A model generated the notes under the pieces. It was not told where the DNA came from. It saw nothing but the letters and a program-made list of their open reading frames with translations, and ran no database searches. DNA of 64,000 nt, from assembly GCF_000298175.1 (NCBI RefSeq), contig NZ_BAGZ01000009.1, positions 1 through 64,000 on the forward strand, in the 5' to 3' direction. This DNA comes from Austwickia chelonae NBRC 105200. GTDB lineage: Bacteria; Actinomycetota; Actinomycetes; Actinomycetales; Dermatophilaceae. This document shows, in pieces, positions 27,016 through 33,942 of this stretch (position 1 is the first letter of the stretch; every line of letters starts with the position of its first letter). A program made the position numbers and the translations under genes.

Positions 27016-28014
27016 GTGGGGACAGATCCGAGCACGGCCACCGGGCGGCCCGAGCACATGCGCGACGCACCCGACGACGCCCTACGCATGTGGGCCGCCG
27101 CAGCATCCGAATCCCGCCCGCTCGCCGCCCATCTCGGAGTCGCCCGCCTCCGACTGGCGAACAAGAAAGCCGCCAAGGCCGCCGGCCCCGGACCCGAGAT
27201 GGCCTCCGTCGAAGACCACGACCTCGGCCGGCATCTCACCGCCCGGATCTACCGGCCCCGACTCGCCCGACTCCCCGTCCTGGTCTACCTGCACGGCGGG
27301 GGATTCGTCCTCGGCGACCTGGACACCCACGACCGGTTGGCCCGACGGATCGCCCACCACGCCGATGTGACCGTCATGGCCGTCGACTACCGCCGCGCCC
27401 CCGAATTCCGAGCCCCGGCAGCGATCGACGACGCTGTACGCGCCATGCGTTGGGCCGACGCCATGCTCGGCCTCGTCGGCGGCGACGACCGAGCCGGAAT
27501 CGGCATCGCCGGAGACTCCGCCGGCGGACTGCTCGCAGCGATGACCGCGCTCCGCCTCCGCGACGACGCCCACGCCGGGAAAGGCGACCCCGCAGGACAC
27601 CTCCTCCTGATGACCCCCCTGATCGACCTGACACTGACCTCGCCGAGCATCCGGCAGAAAGGCCACGGCTGGGGCATCGAACAAGAAGACCTGAAGTGGT
27701 ACGTCGACCAGTGGGTCCCGGAACGACCCCGCCGGGACGACCCCGCCGTGAACCCCCTCTACGCCTCCCTGGCCGGGCTGCCCCCGTCCTTCGTCGTCAC
27801 CGCGGAACACGACCCCCTGCGGGACGACGGGCTCTGGCTCGCCCAACGACTGCGCGCCGCCGGGGTGCCCTGCGAACACCTGCACTACGACGCCCTCGTC
27901 CACGGCTTCCTCCAACTCGACCAGGCCTCACCGGCCTGCGCGCGCGCCGGTGACGAAGCCCTGCGACGCTATGGGTCCTTCCTGCGACAGGCCTTCGACC
28001 TCGAAGAAAACTGA
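27016..28014 (+). CDS. Alpha/beta-hydrolase, hormone-sensitive-lipase family
   Basis: The 332-residue cytoplasmic esterase has the HSL oxyanion motif HGGGF (93-97), the nucleophile elbow GDSAGG (Ser168), and a late Asp (AEHDPLRDDG) and His (ALVHGFLQ) for the triad. It likely hydrolyses short- to medium-chain esters. The GTG at 27016 touches GGAGG directly, which is too close for normal initiation; an in-frame ATG at 27058 is an alternative. It is followed after 73 bases by the tocopherol-cyclase-like gene on the same strand. Confidence 0.85.
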   Translation: MGTDPSTATGRPEHMRDAPDDALRMWAAAASESRPLAAHLGVARLRLANKKAAKAAGPGPEMASVEDHDLGRHLTARIYRPRLARLPVLVYLHGGGFVLGDLDTHDRLARRIAHHADVTVMAVDYRRAPEFRAPAAIDDAVRAMRWADAMLGLVGGDDRAGIGIAGDSAGGLLAAMTALRLRDDAHAGKGDPAGHLLLMTPLIDLTLTSPSIRQKGHGWGIEQEDLKWYVDQWVPERPRRDDPAVNPLYASLAGLPPSFVVTAEHDPLRDDGLWLAQRLRAAGVPCEHLHYDALVHGFLQLDQASPACARAGDEALRRYGSFLRQAFDLEEN

Positions 28015-28087
28015 CCTCCTTCGCTATACCTTTGCCACAAAACCTGATTCGTTGATCCGACCGGTCCGGTCGAAGGGAGACGGTGTG

Positions 28088-29182
28088 ATGGCACGACCGT
28101 TGAAAGGACTCCGGGCGCGCTACCGTCGCACCGGCGCCGACGGCCCCTACGGGGATCCCACCGGCGCCCACGACGTCGCCATGGAAGGCTATTTCTGGCG
28201 CTTCACCACGTCGGAGGCCGCGACGGCGATCGTCCTGGCCGGGATCAACCGGGACACCACGGGGCGTCACTGGACCACCCTCGGCGTCGCCGACCACCCC
28301 GGCGGGCATCTCGCTGTCACCGCCGTCGACGGCGGACGAGCCGGGCCGGACGGCATCGACGCCCAGGTCTGCGGCCCCTTGCTCACCGCTCCCGACCGGA
28401 ATGCGCATTTCACCGGGACGGCCGAGCATGTGCGCGTGGACATGCCCGGTGCCCACGTCGACGTCCGGGTCCGCGGCCTCCGCGGCTATCCCGCGGGTCT
28501 GCGGCATCCTTTCGGCGGTTCCAGCATCTTCCAGACGGTGCCCGGGCTGAACCAGTACTGGCATCCCTGGGCTCTGGGGGGACGCGCCGACGGTGTCGTG
28601 GTCGTCGACGGCAGTGAGATCCTCCTGGAGGACGCGGAGGTTTATGCGGAGAAGAATTGGGGGCGCGAGGGGTTCCCGGATTCCTGGTGGTGGGGGCAGG
28701 CGCAGGGCTTCGGTGACGGTGCCTGTGTGGCCTTCGCCGGCGGTCAGGTCACCGCGGGCCCGCTGCGCACCGAAGTCACTGCCGTGGTCGTCGCACTACC
28801 CGACGGGCAGGTACTCCGGGTCGGGGACCCGGTGGTCTCGCCGGTCCGGGCGGAGATCACCGGCGAACGGTGGCGGTTGCTCGGGCGCGACCGGACTTGG
28901 ACGGTCCTCGTCCACGGCGAGGGTCCGCTCGAGCAGGCGCACGTCCTGCCGGTCCCGTTGCCGTCGCGACGACGCAATACCGCCGGTGCGGTGGAGCATC
29001 TGGGGGCGCGCATGTCCGTCTCGGTGTGGCGGCGCGGGTGTCGGGTCTGGTCCGGTACCAGCGTGACGGCCGGGTTGGAGCATGGCGGCCGGGCCCGGAC
29101 CGAAGCCGAGTTACGACGTCGGGGTGCCCCGGCCGGGGTGATCGCGGCGGTGCCCTCCCGTCGGCTCCCGGCGACGGTATGA
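28088..29182 (+). CDS. Tocopherol-cyclase-family protein
   Basis: The 364-residue protein matches the Tocopherol_cycl family: an N-terminal EGYFWRFTTSEAATAIVLAG, a WHPWALGG turn and the highly conserved AEKNWGREGFPDSWWWGQAQGF block near the middle. Plant and cyanobacterial members close the chromanol ring of vitamin E; most actinobacterial members have no tested activity, and this genome window has no other tocopherol genes. The ATG at 28088 follows GGGAG by 8 bases. Its stop overlaps the DUF1023 start as ATGA, so the two are translated together. Confidence 0.8.
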   Translation: MARPLKGLRARYRRTGADGPYGDPTGAHDVAMEGYFWRFTTSEAATAIVLAGINRDTTGRHWTTLGVADHPGGHLAVTAVDGGRAGPDGIDAQVCGPLLTAPDRNAHFTGTAEHVRVDMPGAHVDVRVRGLRGYPAGLRHPFGGSSIFQTVPGLNQYWHPWALGGRADGVVVVDGSEILLEDAEVYAEKNWGREGFPDSWWWGQAQGFGDGACVAFAGGQVTAGPLRTEVTAVVVALPDGQVLRVGDPVVSPVRAEITGERWRLLGRDRTWTVLVHGEGPLEQAHVLPVPLPSRRRNTAGAVEHLGARMSVSVWRRGCRVWSGTSVTAGLEHGGRARTEAELRRRGAPAGVIAAVPSRRLPATV

Positions 29183-30735
29183 GCGGTCCCCGTCCCGGGC
29201 GCGGCCGCGGGCAACCCCCCGGCGGGGGTATCCGGGCCGGGAAAGAGCCGGTGCGTCGGCTGTCTCAGGAGTTATCTTCAGCAGCCGATGAACTCGACCG
29301 TGTTCTCGGGCGGGCGGCGGCCTTGCACGAAGAATTCGTGCGTCAGGCCGGTTCCGCACACGGGTGGGACCGGTGGGAAGAAACCCTCACCGACGAGCTG
29401 CGCCACCGTCGGCTCCGCATGATCTTCCTGACCGTCGATTCCCTGGCCGACCTCCTGCGGACCGAAGCGGACGAAGCGGCCACGCGTTTCCCCGACGTCG
29501 ACGCGGCCGGGAGTCGGCTCCCCCGCATCCCGGCCGGCGAACACCCCGCCCAGGTCGCCCGATGGTGGGCGGCGCTTCCCCCGGCCGACCGCCGACTCGT
29601 CATCGACCGGCTGGGGCACTGGTCGGGTCGTACCGACGGCCTGCCCTGCCGGGTGCGTCACGAAGCGAATATGGCGACTCTCGCCGAGGAGATCCACCTG
29701 CGCGCCGCCGACATCAGCGACGAGGTCGCCGCCGCCGCAGGGCCGGGCGACGGGCCGATCCCCCTGGGGCACGGCATCGACGACGCCGACGAACGGGCCC
29801 GGCGCGACCTGCGCGGGCTGTTGAAACTTCGCGCCTTGTTGGCCCCCGCCGGAGACGAACCACGCATCCCCGAATCCGTGGTCCCTGCCGAATCCCTCGC
29901 CGCGCTGGAAGAAATCACCACCCCGTGGGAGCAGCGCTCCCTGTACCTGCTCGACGCCCGCACGTACCCGCTCCGCACCGCCGTGGTGCTCGGCGACCTC
30001 GAACGGGCCCACACGGTGATCGTGCACGTGCCCGGGACGACGACCACGGTCGACCTGCGTCTCTACCGGGAAGCGATGTGGATGTCCGCCCTGCGGGAGG
30101 AGGCCGGACGGGTCGCCGGAGAGGACCGGGGCGGCGCGGACGGCATCGCCGTCGTCGACTGGATCGGCTACCAGGCCCCCTACGACATCGCGACCCGGCA
30201 GGCCCTGGGCAAGAGCGGCATCCGCTGGCTGGTACCCGGCGAAGCCATCGACGAACGGTACGCCCGGGAAGCAGCACCCCTCCTCGGCGACTGCGCGGAA
30301 GGTCTACGCGCGCTGACCGGCCCGGACATCCGGCTGGTCGCCTCCGGGCACAGCTACGGCGCGTCCGTGCTCGGCCTGGCCCTCCAGCAGACCGATGTCT
30401 TCGACGCCTGCCTGGTGACCGGCTGCCCCGGGCTGTTCACCGACGACCTCTCCGCGCTGAAGGTGCCGTCCGGGCAGGTGTACGCCGCCGTCGCCACCGG
30501 CGACTTCATCCCCCGGCTGGGCATCTTCGGCCCGGAGGTGTCGAAACTAGCCGGTGTGAAACCGCTGGCGCCGATGCCCCACCTGGCCACTTACCCGGAC
30601 GGCAGCCGGACCTGGACCCGGCTCAACATGGGCCACGAGTCCTACTACGACCGAGGGTCGTCCTTGCTGCACGACCTGGCGTCGGCGGCGGTGGGGGTCG
30701 AGCCGCCGAGCCGGTGGCCCTCCTGGGCCACCTGA
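29179..30735 (+). CDS. DUF1023 alpha/beta-hydrolase
   Basis: The 518-residue protein has a helical N-terminal half (about 25-270) and a C-terminal alpha/beta-hydrolase of the DUF1023 type, with LGDLERAHTVIVHVPGTTTT at its first strand, nucleophile GHSYG (Ser392) and a late His in NMGHESYYD. Such proteins are common in actinobacteria and are sometimes linked to cell-envelope lipids. There is no signal peptide. Coupling through ATGA to the tocopherol-cyclase-like gene suggests a shared substrate, but none is known. Confidence 0.85.
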   Translation: MSGPRPGRGRGQPPGGGIRAGKEPVRRLSQELSSAADELDRVLGRAAALHEEFVRQAGSAHGWDRWEETLTDELRHRRLRMIFLTVDSLADLLRTEADEAATRFPDVDAAGSRLPRIPAGEHPAQVARWWAALPPADRRLVIDRLGHWSGRTDGLPCRVRHEANMATLAEEIHLRAADISDEVAAAAGPGDGPIPLGHGIDDADERARRDLRGLLKLRALLAPAGDEPRIPESVVPAESLAALEEITTPWEQRSLYLLDARTYPLRTAVVLGDLERAHTVIVHVPGTTTTVDLRLYREAMWMSALREEAGRVAGEDRGGADGIAVVDWIGYQAPYDIATRQALGKSGIRWLVPGEAIDERYAREAAPLLGDCAEGLRALTGPDIRLVASGHSYGASVLGLALQQTDVFDACLVTGCPGLFTDDLSALKVPSGQVYAAVATGDFIPRLGIFGPEVSKLAGVKPLAPMPHLATYPDGSRTWTRLNMGHESYYDRGSSLLHDLASAAVGVEPPSRWPSWAT

Positions 30736-30737
30736 CC

Positions 30738-31520
30738 TCAGGACCGCGGGCTCACCGTACGACGACGCAACAGGTAGGTGTCGAACATCCAGCCCTTCCG
30801 GGCGGCGGCCTCGGCCCGGGCCTCGACGATCCGCCCGCCGACCTCCGCCAAGGACCCGGAGATCAACATCTCGTCCGGGGTCCCCAGGTAGGCGCCCCAG
30901 TAGATGTCCAGACCGGTCGGGTCGATCCGGGAGAAGGTCTGTCGACCGTCGAGCATCACCACGACGTCGTCGACCCCGTCGGGCATCCCGTCGGCCAACA
31001 GCCTCGCCGGGCTGACCTGCACGGCCCGCCCCTGCCTGTTCAACGGGATGCGGTGTCGGGCCGCGAGCGCAAGCACGCTGCTGACGCCGGGGATCACCCG
31101 GACGTCGAGGGGTTCGTCTTCCGGGGCCCGGCCGGCCAGTTCCTCCACGATCGCCAAGGTGCTCTCGTACAGGCTGGGGTCCCCCCACACCAGGAAGCCT
31201 CCGGTCTGGCCGTCGGCGAGCGCTTCCGATACGGCCCGGCCCCATTGGTCGATGCGTTGTTCGCGCCAGCGGGTGACGGCGGCGTCGTAGTCGGGGGCGG
31301 AACGCCAGGGGCGGGGCGGGTCGCGGAGTTCGACGACGCGCAGGGGGGTGGTGCGGTGGCGGGTGATCAGTTCACGTCGGATGCGGACCGGTTCGTCGAG
31401 GTCGGCTTCTTTGAGGACGACGAAGAGGACGTCGATGGTCTGGATGGCGCGGACGGCTTCGAGGGTGACCCAGTCGGGGTCGCCGGCGCCGATCCCGATG
31501 AGCAGCATCGTCCGGTTCAC
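30738..31520 (-). CDS. cobF: Precorrin-6A synthase (deacetylating)
   Basis: This 260-residue SAM-dependent methyltransferase acts in aerobic-type corrin synthesis, methylating C-1 with loss of acetate. It begins RTMLLIGIGAGDPDWVTLEAVRAI, the tetrapyrrole-methylase opening, and has the family GGFLVWGDPSLYEST loop and VIPGVSSVLALAARHRIPLN segment. I chose the GTG at 31518-31520, which follows GGGACGAGAA; a longer frame adds 25 unrelated residues. It lies 76 bases after rocD, and both follow the minus-strand cobalamin riboswitch, so B12 should lower its expression. Confidence 0.9.
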   Translation of the reverse strand: MNRTMLLIGIGAGDPDWVTLEAVRAIQTIDVLFVVLKEADLDEPVRIRRELITRHRTTPLRVVELRDPPRPWRSAPDYDAAVTRWREQRIDQWGRAVSEALADGQTGGFLVWGDPSLYESTLAIVEELAGRAPEDEPLDVRVIPGVSSVLALAARHRIPLNRQGRAVQVSPARLLADGMPDGVDDVVVMLDGRQTFSRIDPTGLDIYWGAYLGTPDEMLISGSLAEVGGRIVEARAEAAARKGWMFDTYLLRRRTVSPRS

Positions 31521-31596
31521 GGCGTTCTCGTCCCGGTGGCGTGGTGTCGGCCGGTCATCGTGTTCCCCTTCGTCCCGTGTTCGTCCGAAGCTCATG

Positions 31597-32862
31597 CTAG
31601 AGGTGGGCTGTTCGGGCTGCGGCGAGGACGGCGGCGAGGGTGTCGACGATGAGGGTGACCTCGTCGGTGGTGACGGTGAGCGGTGGGGCGATCCGCAGGG
31701 TCGAGCCGTGGGTCTCCTTGACCAGTACGCCTCGGTCGGCCATCCGTCGGGCGGCGTCCTTGCCGGTCATGAGTTCGGGGTCGATGTCGACGCCGGCCCA
31801 GAGTCCGCGGAGGCGGACGGCGGTGACGCCCTGTCCGATGAGAGCATCCAGTCCTTCCCGCAGTGTTGGTTCGAGTTCTCTCGCACGCTCTTGGAATTCG
31901 CCGGTGCGGAGGAGCGCGACGACGGCGCTGCCGACTGCTGCGGCCAGCGGATTCCCCCCGAAGGTCGACCCGTGGGAGCCCGGGGTGAAGACGCCCAACA
32001 CGTCGGCGTCGGCGACCACGGCCGACACCGGGACGATCCCACCGCCGAGCGCTTTGCCGAGCAGGTAGACGTCGGGGACGACTTCCTCGTGGTCGCAGGC
32101 GAAGAGCGCGCCGGTGCGGCCGAGCCCGGACTGGATCTCGTCGGCCATCATCAGGGCTCGCCGTTCGGTGCACAGCCGACGCACCCCTTGCAGGAAACCC
32201 GCCGGTGGGATGACGACGCCGCCCTCCCCCTGGATGGGTTCCAGCAGCACGGCGACGGTGTCGCTGTCCACGGCGGCGTCCAAGGCGTCGAGGTCGCCGT
32301 AGGGGACGACCCGGAAACCGGGGGTGAACGGACCGAAGTGCGCGCGCGCCTCGGGGTCGGTGGAGAAACCGACGATGGTGGTGGTGCGGCCGTGGAAGTT
32401 GCCGTCCATCACGACGATCGTGGACCGTTCCACCGGGACGCCCTTGACGACGACTCCCCAACGGCGGGCCATCTTGACGGCGCTCTCCACGGCTTCTGCG
32501 CCGGTGTTCATCGGAAGCACCATGTCCTTGCCGCACAGGTCGGCCAGTTCCCGACAGAAGTTGCCCAGACCGGCCGCGTGGAAGGCCCGACTGGTCAGGG
32601 TCAACCGGTCGAGTTGGGCGTGCGCGGCGGCGAGGAGGTCAGGGTGGCGGTGGCCGAAGTTCAGCGCGGAATAGCCTGCGAGGGCGTCGAGATACCGGTG
32701 CCCGTCGACGTCCTGCACCCAGGCTCCTTCGCCGCTGTCCAGCACGACCGGCAGGGGCGCGTAGTTGGGTGCGACCCGACGGTTCGCCTCCGCCAGATGT
32801 GCTGCGGTGCGAGGGCAGGCCCGTTCACGACGGGCGATCGGGGGGGCGGGCTGCTCCAGCAT
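31597..32862 (-). CDS. rocD: Ornithine aminotransferase
   Basis: The 421-residue PLP enzyme of fold type I moves the delta-amino group of ornithine to 2-oxoglutarate, giving glutamate semialdehyde. The Schiff-base lysine is Lys270 (LLGKALGGG), the PLP-binding Asp is Asp241 (MMADEIQSGLGRTG), and NTGAEAVESAVKMAR (119-133) is the phosphate-binding stretch typical of ornithine and related omega-aminotransferases. The ATG follows ACAGGAG by 7 bases. It is the first gene after the minus-strand cobalamin riboswitch and upstream of cobF, an unexpected position for this enzyme. A related omega-aminotransferase activity cannot be excluded. Confidence 0.87.
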   Translation of the reverse strand: MLEQPAPPIARRERACPRTAAHLAEANRRVAPNYAPLPVVLDSGEGAWVQDVDGHRYLDALAGYSALNFGHRHPDLLAAAHAQLDRLTLTSRAFHAAGLGNFCRELADLCGKDMVLPMNTGAEAVESAVKMARRWGVVVKGVPVERSTIVVMDGNFHGRTTTIVGFSTDPEARAHFGPFTPGFRVVPYGDLDALDAAVDSDTVAVLLEPIQGEGGVVIPPAGFLQGVRRLCTERRALMMADEIQSGLGRTGALFACDHEEVVPDVYLLGKALGGGIVPVSAVVADADVLGVFTPGSHGSTFGGNPLAAAVGSAVVALLRTGEFQERARELEPTLREGLDALIGQGVTAVRLRGLWAGVDIDPELMTGKDAARRMADRGVLVKETHGSTLRIAPPLTVTTDEVTLIVDTLAAVLAAARTAHL

Positions 32863-32957
32863 TCCAGGGCTCCTGTCGCAGGTGATGCCCGAGACAGTGC
32901 ACCACGGCGGCGCGCACGGCCGACCGTTCCCGGTGTCCCTGCCTCGGGGACCGATGG

Positions 32958-33087
32958 GGTGACCGACTGCTCCAGGCGACCGGGCTGAGACCGTCGAGGA
33001 GGACGGGCATCACCGTTGCGGGACAGCGCCGGATTCTCACCGGCTTCGCTGAAGGGTCGGTGGGCCGTCGGAGACGACCCGGCCACA
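32958..33087 (-). ncRNA. Cobalamin riboswitch upstream of rocD-cobF
   Basis: The minus strand carries the conserved core AGCCGGTGAGAATCCGGCGC followed by TGTCCCGCAACGGTGA, and a B12-box-like CAGCCCGGTCGCCTGG near 32965. A plausible -10 (TTAGCG, 33093-33088) lies just upstream. Downstream, GTCCC-CGAGGCA-GGGAC can form a small hairpin before the rocD ribosome site, a candidate expression platform. Binding of adenosylcobalamin or another B12 form should repress the operon. Confidence 0.88.
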
Positions 33088-33294
33088 CGCTAACACCCAG
33101 GACGAGGGCTGTGTCGGGAACGGCGGGTCTCCACGAGGGACGAGGTCGCGGCTCGGACGAGGGACCTTCGTCCGGGTCGAAGCCGGGACGGGCCTGGAGC
33201 GCCGGTGTTACTGTGACCGCGACCGCACTGCCGCGGTTGTCGATCGTTCAGCGAAGCCGGTGAGAATCCGGCGCTGTCCCGCAACGGTGATGCC
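33006..33294. repeat. 48-bp inverted repeat formed by the two riboswitch cores
   Basis: Bases 33006-33053 and 33247-33294 are identical over 48 positions in opposite orientation, separated by 193 bases that hold both promoters. The match comes from the two cobalamin riboswitch cores and points to a recent duplication with inversion or to ongoing gene conversion. Confidence 0.85.
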
Positions 33295-33340
33295 TGTCAC
33301 TTCCCGGCAGGCTCAGTCCGGTCGCCTGACGGTCGGCTCA
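33218..33340 (+). ncRNA. Cobalamin riboswitch upstream of the 170-aa gene
   Basis: The plus strand repeats the same core at 33254-33290, then a variable arm and CAGTCCGGTCGCCTG (33314-33328), the B12-box region. Between it and the gene lies a long hairpin (about 33351-33404) built from GAGGC-AGGGG and CCCCT-GCCTC arms, which could be the transcription-stopping or ribosome-hiding platform. It should switch off the downstream gene when cobalamin is abundant. Confidence 0.88.
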
Positions 33341-33429
33341 CATCGACCCTCGAGGCAAGGGGCCGGGTGACAGCGGCTGTCGCCGCACGGTCCCCTCGCG
33401 CCTCAGGACGCTACCGAGGAGTTAGCGAG

Positions 33430-33942
33430 ATGACCGAAGCCATCACCAGTGCACCCCCGTTGACCTTTCCCGATCATGGCTGCCCGGCCTCCGTGGTCCG
33501 GCTGTGCTCCCACCACCAGGGGCAGAACGCCCTGTGGCAGTCCGGGACGATGAAATACCTGATCCGACACGACCGTCAGGAAGAAAGCCGCCGCGAACAG
33601 AAAAGATGGATCGACTCGGCCCTCGTGGAGGAGTCCTTCGAACTGGTGATCGTGCGGGACGACCTGGGCGACCCGGTCGCCGCGCTGGACCTGGTGCACG
33701 CCGAGGACGGGCGGTTCGTCGTCACCCAGCGGGCCCTGCTGGACAGCCCCCGCAACCGTCGTCTCCTGGCCTCTGCGGTGACCCGGGTCGTCGACGCAGC
33801 CGCGAAGGACGTCCTGCACGCCCGTGGACCGGTCGTCGCCGCAGCTCTCGCCCAGGCCGGGTGGCTCGTGGCAGGTTACGCCGGTGACGACTACTACGTG
33901 TGGTCCTCGGATGTCGTCCCGCCCGAGCCGACTGTTCGTTGA
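33430..33942 (+). CDS. Unrecognised 170-aa protein under B12 riboswitch control
   Basis: I do not recognise this family. The protein is soluble, without signal peptide or membrane helix. It starts at the ATG at 33430, after GAGGAG. Its second half alternates strands and helices (FELVIVRDDLGDPVAALDLV, then LLASAVTRVVDAAAKDV, and a tail AALAQAGWLVAGYAGDDYYVW), a pattern that recalls GNAT-type acyltransferases, but no acetyl-CoA loop is evident. Position directly behind a cobalamin riboswitch ties it to B12 supply, cobalt handling or a B12-independent substitute. Its 3' end overlaps the convergent MFS gene by 49 bases. Confidence 0.75.
   Translation: MTEAITSAPPLTFPDHGCPASVVRLCSHHQGQNALWQSGTMKYLIRHDRQEESRREQKRWIDSALVEESFELVIVRDDLGDPVAALDLVHAEDGRFVVTQRALLDSPRNRRLLASAVTRVVDAAAKDVLHARGPVVAAALAQAGWLVAGYAGDDYYVWSSDVVPPEPTVR

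Noticed and set aside
33100-33180. Three GGACGAGG-like repeats and a CGGACGA/TCGTCCG hairpin between the riboswitch promoters
   Set aside because: Short and common in high-GC DNA; not enough to propose an operator.
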